Part shown: one piece after another, positions 49,090 to 61,222 of the stretch
How positions within the stretch are numbered: the stretch's first letter is position 1
Layout of the letters: each line of letters starts with the position of its first letter
NCBI RefSeq assembly: GCF_018691265.1
Contig: NW_024881279.1
Span: 5,423,243 to 5,487,242, forward strand
DNA from: Tyto alba
Lineage: Eukaryota; Chordata; Aves; Strigiformes; Tytonidae
DNA: 64,000 nt
Direction of reading: 5' to 3'
Translations under genes and position numbers: made by a program
Notes under the pieces: model-generated
The model's database searches: none
What the model was told of the DNA's origin: nothing
The model's input: only the letters and a program-made list of their open reading frames with translations

Positions 49090-51724
49090 TTACAGGTTGG
49101 GAGTAGGATCTGTTAAATCACAGTTCTGGATATGAACATGGGATATAATTCCTTGGTAGACCCTTTGCATGGGCAGCAGGACACCAATTTTCTCTCCCTT
49201 CCTGATGGAGCCGCTGTACTTGACGGGCTTGATGTAAAACATCTTAATGCAGAATCCTGTTAACAGGGATGAGAGAAAAGGGGGAAACTGTTGCTCCTGT
49301 GAAATGGTTTAAAAGTCTGGCAAAGTCATAATGTTCAGTATCAAAATCCAAATGACAATAAAATGGTAAGAGATTCAGCAGCAGAAAAAGTTACAGAAAA
49401 TACTGTGATGCTCCTATGGCATCAAGAAGAGAGAATAGGAAAAAAAAAAAATTAACATGGAGGAGGGTGGAGAAGGGGATTAAGGTTGGTAAAACTGCAT
49501 GAGCAAGTCAGAAGCTGTTCCTTTAGTTATCCAAAATGTGCAAAGGGACTAGCTTCACCTTTGGACTTTTTTTAATAGCGGTGAAGTGCTGTAACCCTTT
49601 CAATAAATTTTCCTGCATTAACAGAACCTGGATTTCAAAGTCATAGTTTTCACTAGGATTCACGTGCAAGCGCACTGCAGTTCGGGTTAGGTTCATGATT
49701 TTGGGTTCAGTTTAAAGCTCTCTAAACAAATTGGAGCATTTTGCAATTAGGCTTTGCAAGACACACATCTTTCAGCTCTGGTACCTGATCCTGAAAGCTG
49801 GACTCCGTTGTCGATGGCGTTGCCGTTTCCGTAGGGCCTGGCTTGTTTGTCGATCTTCCCCGTGAAGGGTGCGTACACCACCGAGCCGTCCTCACACACC
49901 ACGTCCACTCCCCTGTGCTTCCTCCCTCCTCTGAAGAAGAAGAGCAAGGCAGGTTAGCCTGTGGCGCAGCCCTTGCCAACTAAAAACCATCCTTTCACCC
50001 ATTTTTTCCTGCTTATTTTTATTTTAAGGAAGTTTCTAGCACAGCCATCTCCTGTCATCCCAGCCCAGGACCTGGGGTCGTTGTATCCACCGCAGCCCTG
50101 GGAGTCACAGCCTCTGATTTTGTTTGCAGGTTGACTTGAGCAGATTTTCGCCCATTGTGCTGCAGTAGCTAGAAAGAAGAAAAGAGAAGAACAGAAGGTG
50201 AAACCCACAAGCTAGAAAGGGGATTTCCCAGCCCATGTTGTTTAATCAAAAGCAAGCTCCTTTTGTACTTTGCTGCAACCATGGATCAGGATTCAGGGAA
50301 ATAGAAAGTTGTTCATCTTTTAATGCAAGCTAATTTTAGGGATGTAAAAAACAGAATTTTTTTTGTTTTATGCTTTGCCCAGTGATGTTTGAGGGTACTT
50401 AAAGCAGTGACTTCAAAGCAAAAAGCAGAACAAATAGATCTGGAGGGGACATCATGAAGTGGCCATCTCCTCTCCCATGGCCCAGGGCAGACATGCTGTG
50501 CTGCATTCGCATGGCAGGCGTAGGGCTGGAGCTCCGGGATGTCTCTGCCTGGAAGGTGACCTGAGCCACCCAGGATCTTGGGATACTGAGCTGGAACTAT
50601 AAAAAGTAGGACTGAGAGAGATCCACCAAGACCATTCCTATTCTCTGGTGTGAGATCCAGTCAAAAATACAAGTTGTCATCTACCTTTTACTAATTGCAT
50701 TTTCTATCTTCCAGTGTTTCTGTATTACTCTTCCAAAGTAGCAGCCAGTAGGGTAACATCCTCATGTTTTTATTCCAGACTCCAGCCATCATCACCCACA
50801 GTCAAAGCCATGCTGATTCTACGGCCCCGGCAATGATCCTACGGCTCTGGTAATCTCTGAGAGAGGGAAGATATTTCTAGGGGAAAAGGGGGGAAAGGCA
50901 ACTCCTGACTTGGTGCCTTCTACAAGACTCTAACAGCCCTGGTGTTGTGTGTGTCCCCCTCCCTGAACTATTAGGGTTTCCCACGAGGTGCTTTAGCAAG
51001 AATGGGGCTGTTCTAGCAAGAAGCAAAGAGTTGAGGGTTTATTCGTGTGTGTGAACAGCTTGGCTGGAACCATCCCTGTTGGGCTCTGGGAGTGTATGGA
51101 AACAGGGGAAATGATGTGCTGGCACTGAAGGTCTGGTGCTATAAGGGTGCAGGAAATCTCTAATGCCTTCCTCAAGCAAAACAGCTCTTTGTTCTAGGTA
51201 GTCTTCATTTATTTCAATTAATTGTGTATTCTTTGTGAAATCAAAGGTGACTACGTTACACACAGAAACATCTCTGGGAACACTCAGTGCTCAGTGGGCT
51301 GATCTTTAAGTAAAAGGCTTTTAAGAAAACATTCATGCTGTTAGTAATTGATATGCCTCAGCTGATTCTTTCTTATTCAGTCAACATTATTACTCCAACA
51401 AAATTTTGCCACAACTCTTTACCACACCTAAAAAGGATTTCTCCTTGGATGTTTCTATGCAATATGAGAGGGTTTATTTTCAAAAGCAAAAACTGGCAGA
51501 TAACAAATCAATTCCTAAATCCTTACAGATACACTTCATTAAAAAAAAAAAAAAACAAAACAAAACAAACAAAAAAAAAACAACAAAAAACAAACCAAAC
51601 CAACCAAACAAAAAAACAGAGAAAGAAAGTAGGTTACAATGTGCAATGTTTACTAAAATTCAGCTAACTCACCACTGGAGATCGCAATCGCGAGGATGAC
51701 TGCTGTGAGTCTGTGCATTTTCAT
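49090..51724 (-). CDS. LECT2: leukocyte cell-derived chemotaxin 2 (four coding exons)
   Basis: Secreted zinc-binding protein, liver-made in mammals, with chemotactic and signalling roles; it has the M23 metallopeptidase-like fold. Coding exons in gene order are 51724-51673, 50168-50072, 49930-49785 and 49256-49090, with phases 1, 2, 1 and all GT-AG. The product is 153 residues (human has 151). Residues 1-20 form the signal peptide; a second in-frame ATG at codon 3 is an alternative start. The six conserved cysteines are C27, C38, C43, C62, C101 and C144, matching the three LECT2 disulfides (27-62, 38-43, 101-144). The zinc ligands by alignment are H55 and D59 in the KHRGVD motif and H140 in HVHIQNC. 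It stands upstream of MIM-1 on the same strand with identical intron phases. Unlike MIM-1 it has one domain, no Pro/Gln spacer and no extra cysteine. The residue after the zinc Asp is Val, the common form at the human V58I position. Confidence 0.96.
51541..51620. repeat. A-rich (CAAA)n-like tract in LECT2 intron 1
   Basis: Eighty bases of almost only A and C on the plus strand, U/G-rich in the transcript, about 50 bp inside intron 1. Confidence 0.85.
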
Positions 51725-51774
51725 GTGCCTTGAGAGCTCTGCTTTCAAAGTGAAAGGTCTAAACCACTTTGCTT

Positions 51775-51823
51775 TCTATTTATACATCCCAACAGAGGCT
51801 GTATCCAAATTTTTCCAGCCAAT
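51775..51823 (-). promoter_or_regulatory. LECT2 core promoter: TATA box and CCAAT box
   Basis: A strong TATAAATAGA (complement of 51775-51784) lies about 50 bp before the ATG. An inverted CCAATCAG (51819-51826) stands 35 bp further up. MIM-1 has the same CCAATCAG at a matching distance from its own TATA-like element, so both promoters share ancestry. A FOX-type TGTTTAC (51980-51986) lies further upstream and would suit liver expression. Confidence 0.7.
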
Positions 51824-54320
51824 CAGAAAATTTATGTGGCCTCAGTTCTTTTGCTTGCAGAGTCAGGCCAACAGCAAGAACTGACAGCAGCCCTCGAGGT
51901 GTACCACCAGCCTGGCTAATTGGCAGTGTACAGGTTCCAACTTATTTAGCAATAGCAGCTAAGTGTTTTCGTTTAGTTTTGTTTACAACAAAACTGTGAA
52001 TATTAAACCCAAATTTTAAGGACAATTTGTACCTATTCCTGCTTGTTGCACAATCCTAAAGTTTAGCAAGATAACTTGGGTGGAGAAGGGGAAAAGTGTT
52101 CAAGTGAACTTTTAAAAATATCTGCGCAAATGGATACTTTGCCGTCCCACCATGGCTGTTGCTTCATGGAAAGAAGTTCAGGTGGACACAGCTCTGTGCC
52201 ACACATCACACCCAACCTCATGCTGGAAAAATCTGATTAGGCAATCTGTGAAATGAGACCCTTGCACCCCATTTTTACTTGCCAGCTTCATTAGTGCATC
52301 TCAGATATTGCCATGTTGCTGATGATGAGCCTTCAGCGTTAGCAGTGTGTGAGACACATGTTTACAGTCTTCACCGTGCCTGAACGGAAAATGTTATAAA
52401 CCCTATAATATTGTGGCTGAGCAAAATTACAGGAAATTGAAGAAGAAGAGAACACTGGATCACAAACAAGGCCACCTCGAGTGTTGTTTCTGGTAAGGGA
52501 GGGAACGCAGTGCCCTGGTTTACAGCCAGGAGCTGGAGGTTGTTTGTCTTCTTGGCTCTTTGGCCACCCAGCCTGTGCCACTGAGAGCCACTGACCATTT
52601 TGTTTCTCTGGGCAATTAAAAACTGACAGCCCAGGTTAGGTATGGCTTTGGGTCAGGACTCTCAGCTAGGATGCTGTGCCCTCACTGTCTCTCTTTCATG
52701 GCACTAGATGGGTGAAGACTGGCCTCACATCCCAAAACAACACGGAGAGCAGTTCTGCTGCACAGGATTCAATATTCATCTTTGCTGGAGATGGACTCAT
52801 CAATTGCCAGGGGATATTGCTGAACTGAAGTTGTATTTCACAGGAAAAGGAAGTGATCCCATCAGGATGTCTTCAAGACACATGTGCTGCCTTGTCCTTT
52901 CCCCTTCTCCCAGTGAAGTGTCGTCCAACCACGTCACTTCTGTCTGTCATACAGTAACAGTGACAGGATAATAGCCTGGCTCGATCAGGGCCAACACTGG
53001 AAGGCAGCTGAAGCCTGGCTGGAGTGGGCTTCACAGCCTTCTGGAGACTGTGGGAGATGTTTCAGCTTCAAATAACCCACTGTAAATCAGCAGGACGAGG
53101 AGGAGAGTTGTGCTGGTCCCACTACACGAGGTGTTTCAAACCTCCTGCTGCCTTCCCACACCCCACACTTCCATTTGAATCCCTGCGTGATTTTTTTTTT
53201 CTCTAGAAGAAACACTCCTGGCTTACTGTTTTCCTGCTCATCAGATGTTATGTGCAGAGAGGGGAAAAATCTATTTGACAGTAACATTTTGAAACAATAC
53301 TTTTAGTCAGAATATGTAGGAAAAAATATGACAGTACCTCCCTCTCTGCAATGCTTCTTGTGCCCAGGGCTCAGCTAAACCAATCCAGATAAAATTGCAT
53401 TATCTTAAATTCATTTTGATAATTGCTAATTTTGTTAGAGACCTACCAATCAAGATCAAAGAGGAGAAAAGAATGAGTGAAGTAATCCTGTGCATTTCCT
53501 TAGAAGCTCAGAAAATGAGGGTTTTTTTCCTAATTCTGTTACTAATAAATATCCTGAAGGCCAGATGCTTTTTCGCTTTCAAGTTGCACACCCAGTTTAG
53601 TTCAGCAGAGGTGAACATACCACGGTGAGATGCAACAGGAAAACCCACCAGCTTCAAGGGCATTCTTCAAACACAAGTAAAGTCTCTTGGCCATCAGTCC
53701 ATGCCATCTCTGATATTTCTCTGACTCACAAGAGAGCAGCCACAACAGCTAATTTCTGCTCATGCCCTAGATTTGTGGTGTCACCAATATACTTGGCCAT
53801 GTAAACTGCAGAAAATGTCCACCTAGTCTTGTGTCACACTGAGGAATTTGGGTAAAGAGCTTTTTGGGAATCTGGATTCCCAGGTTGGATATTGGTTTCT
53901 CCAGGATCTTTTAATAAATGAATGCCTTGCTGCCTCTGGTTTGTGGAGGATGGGAAGGCTGTTAAGGCCTGCACCCCTCTGTGGCAATTTTTGGGTTTGT
54001 TTTGATTTTTCTAACTGAGTTGAAAAATTTTTACATAGCTACTTGAGGGAATTAAGCATGGTAAAGACTAATTTATTTGCTGACATTTTACATTATACCC
54101 TGAGATAAAGATCAGGGAGGTAAAGAGTGATTAATGTAGGTTTTATGTGAACTGTGCAAGAGCAGCAGATGTTTTGCTCGCCTTCTCTGTGTCCACCACG
54201 CTGTGTTTCACGGGGGTTACAGCCTTATTCTGTGTCTAAACAACATTCCAAGGACTGAGGCTATGAATGTAAATTACCAATTTCTTCACATTTTGCTTGT
54301 TGCTAGTTGTGACCAAATTT

Positions 54321-54368
54321 GTTGTTGTTGTTTTTTTTTTGTTTGTTTGTTTGTTTGTTTGTTTGTTT
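54321..54368. repeat. (GTT)n/(GTTT)n microsatellite
   Basis: Three GTT units, a T run, then seven GTTT units. Confidence 0.9.
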
Positions 54369-57300
54369 CAGGAAATTTGGTCACAGAAAGGTGGCAGCAA
54401 TTGCCAGTTACTTAATTTTGCATTGATGGCAGGTGTGTGAAAGAGTTAAAGCAGGAACAGGGAGAGCAAAAGTGGGGGTAGAGTCTCTGTGGTGCAGGTA
54501 AGGGCTCCTTGTCTGGAGAGGAGGTGGGGAAATGCTGTGGGAGGTAAATGAAATAGGACTGGGCTTTTCCTTGTTTCATATGGTGCTGGGAGCCACTGAG
54601 AAATAGAGGCAAAGTGTGTGGTAGGAAAGGCAGTCCTCTTTAGCAGTAGCTGCAGAGCCTATATGGCATATATGTCTGGAGGGGGGAAAAAAAAACACCA
54701 AAAAACCCCCAAACACAGCAGATTTGTAGGCTTTGCAGGACACCCTGTGGTTTATGAATACCTACTGTGCTGTGTTTGGGGTAACACTGGGGGATGTGGG
54801 TGTCTTGCAAAGGGGTAAGTAGCAAAATGGTGAACTACTCATACGCAAGTAAGCACCAGAGCACAATCAAATTAAATGTAATTCGAATAAGATTAAATTT
54901 AAAAGACAATGACATTAAATCCTAGCTCCAAAACTCAACAAACTCACTAAAAGCAATTTCCAAAATTGTAACCGTGCTGGGATCTAATAAAGTTTTCATT
55001 AAAGAGGAAGTGTTTGACTCAGCCTGTCACTTAGCGATATGAGGTTTTTTTCCGCTGTTATGGCAGGGATGCAAATAGCTGTAATAGTTTCCTTTCTGTT
55101 TTACCAAGTACCAGGGCATGACTGAGTTTGTTGGCAATGCTCTAAAGGCTGTGAATTCCCAACTAACTAATGCTAAAAATGCTCTTTGCTCTTCCCTCTC
55201 ACCTTTCAACTTTGAGCTTTTGGTAACACGGGTATGCTGAAGCTCCCAGCCTGCTCTGTTGGTGGTTTTTGTTTTTGTTTTTTATAAACCCAACAGACAG
55301 GAGCCTTCTCATTTTCTTCTATCACCAGTTAGTACAACCTGAAACACCCAAATATTCTTAAAAGGCCATCAGATTCACGTAGAGTGAAATCCCTAGGTAC
55401 AGGTAGATTGCATTGAAGAAGAGTGGGCAGTTTGGTTACCTAAATGTCAGGTTTTGGAAATATCTAGGTGTTGCAAGATTCTTCTAACATGTAATTAAGG
55501 GAAGTAAGGCCCATGGCATGGTACTGCGGATGTCTATTGTCAACATCATATTTCTCTTCTCTTTTTTATTTTTTTTTTTTCGGATGGTGCCCAGTGTCAC
55601 AGGTGAGCCATTCAATGAAATGATTAACTGTAATCTCATGTGCTATCATGCTTTCTCTCTTGCTGTGTTGGGTTGTGTTGCCCATGTTCCCTAGTGACTG
55701 CCAAGTGCATAAAAGTGAGCCTGAATTTGTCAAAAAAGCTGTCTGTGTAGATAACAACTTATTGGTTCTGCTAATTATGTTTATTACAAAAAATAAATTG
55801 GAAGAACAGGACATTCTAGAAAGCACTCTGGTGTCCAACAACAGCTGTTTCATCTTCCTCCACTTCCCTGATAACCTCTTGGACCTTTAAAGAAATATGA
55901 ACTAATTTATCACCAAAAAGTCCTTTTTTTAATTATTTCTTATTTTTTTAGAGGAAACATTCTTGTTGCTAGCATATAATATATTCCTGAAATGCAGCAC
56001 CCAGCTGGTGTAATGGGCACTAAAGGAAAGGATGGTAATGAAACTCAATTTGACTAATGAGTGTAATTTAGCGAGAGACTTTATTGCAGAGTTATGCGGG
56101 AAATAGTTTAGAAACATTCAGCCTGTGGAAAAGAAGGGTTTTGTGGTTCCTCGGAAAGCCTTGCTTCAATCTGTAGAAACACATAGTGGTTTTTTATTAG
56201 TTAATGTGAGCAACTGAAGATGCTGTGTGCAATCATGACAACACACTTGTCTCTCCAGCGCTTTCCCAGCCGATGACGAGCTGCCTCCGGGCTGTCCCAG
56301 GAGATGCCCTGCTGAGCACAGGCAAGGTGCAGTTTGTGAGGCTTTGCACCTAGTGTTTAATTTAATCTGTTCTTAGCTTTAAACCCTGCAGTTTACTGTG
56401 CAGAGCTGCCTGTTGGCTCTTGCAGAAAGTAATTTCTCTGGGGTCCCAGGTTCCCGTCAGCATGGCAGGGTGCAGTGGGGATGAATTGAACAGCCCCGTG
56501 TCCCTCCCCGCTGTGGTGCATCAGCCCTGAGATGTCCCTCGTGCCCCAGGGTAACAATCACTCTGCGTGTTCTCCATCAGTAGCCTTGTCTCTGCTCTTG
56601 TCCTGTAGCTGGGTTTGGGAGTATTATGAGATGGGTATTTTTCTTCCAAAAAACCCCATTGAACAAGAGCTCATCTTAGCACAGCTGGGCTCATCCTGTG
56701 GAAACCTGGTCCCAGCCAGGCCTTGGCTTTGGACACCTGAGAAACAGAGAAGGGCAGCACTCATCCTCCTGAGCATGGAGGTGGTCATGAGAGGAACTGG
56801 ACTCTGCAGGGGAGGGTGGAGGTGGCTGGGCTGCCGCTGCCCTCTGATGGAAAGCAGGCAAATACTGTCCTGCTGAGCAGCCTGTCCTTATCTCCCTGGA
56901 TCCTCATATCTGTCTATATACACAGAGGTAAAATGGCTCTCTGTGTGTATATATATTTGCTACCTGTACTGCTCCTTCTCTGATCAAGGGAAGCCCAGCC
57001 CCAGTGCTGGTGTTTATGGGGATGTTCATCAGCATCTGCCTACTGGGATGAAGGGGTGTGTGCAGCCACTGCCTGCTCAGATGCCCTGTGATCCTTTTTT
57101 TCTTTCTTTTTCTTCTTTGCATGTGCAATCCCTCCCATGCCCATGAGCTGAAGAAAGGGTGTGTAGCACAGAATGAGTCCCTTGCCTCCTTTGTGGCTGT
57201 GCTTTTTATCTGACATGAAATGCTGACCTGGTAGCTGCTATTAGCAGAGGTTCATGAGCAGAAATGGAAAAGTTGCTTTGCTTTTCCTTCATTGCAACAT

Positions 57301-60300
57301 CTCTTTGACCCTGTACCTCCTGCCATCCACGACTGTGCCCCAGCATCTTTGCTTTCACTTGGAAGAAGGAGAGACATTTATCTCACCTCAAATAGTTTAA
57401 TTCAAAATCCAAAACCAGGTCTTCCAGTGCCAGGGATCCCAAATCTCCCCTGTCCAGGAACCCCACACTCCAGGATCAGCCCACAAACAACTTCTCGGTA
57501 CTTCAGCACTAGCAGCACCAGGAACTGCAATATACTGGATATTTAAATATGAAAGCACATAAAGATGACTATAAAAATAAGTGATACAGCTGTTGTGGTG
57601 ACTGTTACTCTTTTGTGTTCAGCAGATTTTCTTTTACGCTTTAAGAGGAGCTGTTGCTGGATTTTTAAAAAGCTGCAGACAGAAAATGTGGTGTAGGAGT
57701 TGAGGCTGGTTTTGCTGATAGGCAAAGGCAGATACAGCCTATTCCCCTTACCTTTGGGCTGGCAGAGCCCTGGCCTCACTAAAATAAAGACTGTGTGGGA
57801 ATGGCCCCTTGGCAGGTCTCTGAACGGAAACCGTATAATTATAAACCACTGTCTAGCCTAAAGTACTGCTAAGTGTTTAAGCTATCGTATTTCCATAGCT
57901 CATTCAAGGATATTTTTAGTGTTGGTGGAAAAAGTTGCTGACTCTAGGTCAGGCAATCCTCCCTAAAGTCTATGATCCTGATTCGGGAAAATTAACCATT
58001 TGCTTACATGTTATGTCCCTCCCTCTGCCCAAGCCTTTCCATGGAAGAGGATTGGGCCTGGAGTACAGGCATGGAGAAAGAAAGCAGCTTGCATTAGCAT
58101 TCAAAGTAGAAAAGTCTGTTACTGTTAAAATGTGGATATCTGTCTAAATATCATTTCTCTTAGATGCTTCCATTGCACATACCTGCTTTTGCCAGAGTGG
58201 AGGCAAGCAGCAGAGGAGCTGCTTCCATAGGCAGTGCCTTGGCTGAGGCTGTTCTTGGCTCATGAATCCAGCTCTGTGGCAGGACTGGCTCAAGAGCTTT
58301 GATCTGTTTGTTTTTAACACAAGTCTCTTGGTAATGATAGGAAGGCATCGTTAAACTGTTGCTCACCCAGCAAAGAATAAAGCTGGAAGTTGGAAGTTTG
58401 TGCAGTATTTGCTATCCTTTGTGTGTTTGGTTATTTATTGCTCCACGGCCATGGCTGATGTCTCCATCGTGCCACTCTGGTCCCTCATGCTCAGGGCTGT
58501 GTGAAAACCCACTGAAGAAGATCTGCACACATGGTGAGTGGGATGGTGTGCTGGATCCACAGGAGGGTGAAAGCAGCAGAGAGAGACCGTGTTGGCCAGC
58601 ACTATGGGCAAAGGGCTTAGCCTGTTCTTTCATAGGTGTCATAGAGGAACAAACTTCCAGGGGACTTCTGAGGAGGGTTGATGTGTGATGGAGAAGAGCT
58701 CTTCTGCATGCAGCCAAGCTGGGGACGGGGCAGGGAACTGGCTGGGGAATTTGTTATTGGCAGTGGAGGTGAGCAATGCTGGCACATTGGAGGTGGGTGC
58801 TGATGGCTTGACAGCATGTGGGAGATGGCCAGCGTAGGGATGAGCCGTGATGAGCCTTGAGATGGAGCTGAAGCGACGTGTTTGACATAACAGAAGGGGA
58901 GTCATGGAGAGAGGAGTGATGTGGTCATGCTGACAAGCCAGAAAATGAGCCCAGACTCCTCGGAGTGAGAAGACATCCTATACTGGAGCCACAAACACTG
59001 AAGTAAGAGTGGACTATTGAAATCACCCAGATTAATTCTAGTTTGAACTAGAAAAAGTCATCCCATTTAATCTGAACACTGCCAATGAGCATCCAGCAGG
59101 AAATCTTTCTTCTACATGGTGAACCTCAGAGCTGAGCACATGAACATGTCCAGGGTCCCCCTTGATGCATTTGAGGTGTCACAGCTGCTTTGTGATACTT
59201 TAAATGCCGCTTCCAGTTGTATCAGCCCCCAGCTGCTGAACGTGTATTTCAAGTTTGATAACTACACTGCACCATTAAGAGAGAGTTTGTAAATAACTCC
59301 TCTTTGCACCATTAAACCGGCAGTTCATTCCCTGCCCTTGTATTTTATTGCTTGGGTTGCTGATAACTTTCCTGTATGGCTTCTCTCAGAAAAGAGTCTT
59401 TCCTGCTAAGCATTTCCTTCCGTTGGTGCATGAGGGTTAATTAAAACCTCACTAGGATTTGTTGCTTTGATGCAACGAGGGCTAGGGAAGTGTTTTTTCC
59501 TTTTAAGAAACAATCAAGTGTCTGCAGGTAGTCTGCATGCTCCTGCAGCTCTGATAAGAAATTCCTACTTGTTTGCGAGGTCCTTCTTGAACACAGAGCT
59601 TTGGTTTAGTTGGTTGTATTGTGAAATGAGGGAGACCTCTGGCTCTGGAAAACTTCACAGGTGGATGGTTTGCTATGGAAAACCCAGAGCACTTTATCTC
59701 AGGCCATGGTTATCCAGCTTGGGAGCTGGATGATGCTACTGAGTTTTGTCCTGTTGCCCCTCAGATGTAGTTCATGTCCCACCAAAAGCTGTGGGGTGAG
59801 TCCAGCTCATGAAGGGCTGTGGATCCCCAAAACCCGGTGTAGGGGGGAGGGTGCCCTGGGCCATTTTTTCTGGCTGGTGGGTGCTCCTTGGGCAGTGAGG
59901 GGTGCCTGGCTGCTCTCTGTTTTTTCTGACCCAGACATCCTCAGACCAGAAGTGTTGGATGCATCTACCCCGTTTTCTCCTGGATGCTGCTGCAAGGCTG
60001 TCCCCTGAGTTGTTTTGGATATGTAGGCTAAAAGATATTTAATTTTAATTATTGTTGGAAGCAAGCTTGTTAGCTGCCCATTTGCTCCTAGTCATGGCTG
60101 ATGTTGGATTTATCATTCCTGGTGCCGAAAGCACAGTTTTCAACACTGGTCATCCCTAACTGGAATGAGAGCTGCTTCGAGGCATGTTGTGGTTTCATCT
60201 GTGCTGTACAATTGGAAATACATATTCAGGAAAAAATTAATTTATTTTGTACAAGACAAGATATAACGTATGTAGCTTGTTTGTTTAACGGATTCCTCTT

Positions 60301-60392
60301 GGCAGTGTCCAGCAGAGGGTGCAGTGGTTTTTCGTGGCTGCACAGCTGATTTTCAGGGAAAGGATGTCTTCATCACTTACTCTTGTTTATTC

Positions 60393-60414
60393 TTTTTTTT
60401 TTTTTTTTTTTTTT
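60393..60414. repeat. poly-T tract
   Basis: Twenty-two consecutive T followed by AAAA. Confidence 0.9.
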
Positions 60415-61151
60415 AAAAGGGGGAAAAAGGGATTGAAGGGGCCTTTTTCTGTCTGAAAACTCAAATTATTTAATGCCTATAAAAAAAAAAAGTAATTTTA
60501 GAGAAAAGTACAGCAGTATTATAGTTCATTCAGAAAACACTTGTTGATATCTATGTGAAATGTTTGTCAATAGGCAATGGATGGGAAGTTTATAAGTGTC
60601 CTTTTATATTTATTTTATATGCTTTTATGAAGTCTTTTTGTATCAAATTGTTTTGGGCTTATTAAAATGTAATGTTTTTTTGGGTTGTGCTGTTCCCAGT
60701 GTTTGTAGCAAGGGCAGGATATTGTTTTCCCCATGTTAAAAGTTCTTGGTAACACAGATGCCACAGGAGAGTATACCCAGTGGATGATCTGAATTTTTAC
60801 ACTCTTCCTTTCAAAATACAGAAACTGTGCAAAATTAGTTCTCCTTTAAATCACACATGAAACCTATCCCAGTGCTCCATGGCTGCTCCTTCCAGTGTCT
60901 CTATAGACTGACATGAGCTTTTTCCCCTGGAATAACAAGCTTTAAAAAATACGCACAGTTGGGCAGGAGGAACTTTATACCACAATTATGATGCCCTCCT
61001 TTGCAGGACTGGGTTCAGAAGTCACTTGGTTATGATCCTTCTATCAACCAGTCGTGAATAATTTCTCTGCTCCCAAGGGTCAGCCAAACAGCGCCGGAAA
61101 ATTTCCAGGGATCAAACAGTTGTTTTGGCCAGCAAAGTCTGTTTTGGCACA

Positions 61152-61152
<1 letters not shown>

Positions 61153-61185
<33 letters not shown>

Positions 61186-61222
61186 CAACAACAACAACAA
61201 AAAAAACACCAACAAAAAACCC
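61153..61222. repeat. T19-A14 inverted homopolymer followed by (CAA)n
   Basis: A run of 19 T (61153-61171) abuts a run of 14 A (61172-61185), then CAA repeats and an A-rich tail to about 61222. The T/A junction is self-complementary. Confidence 0.85.
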
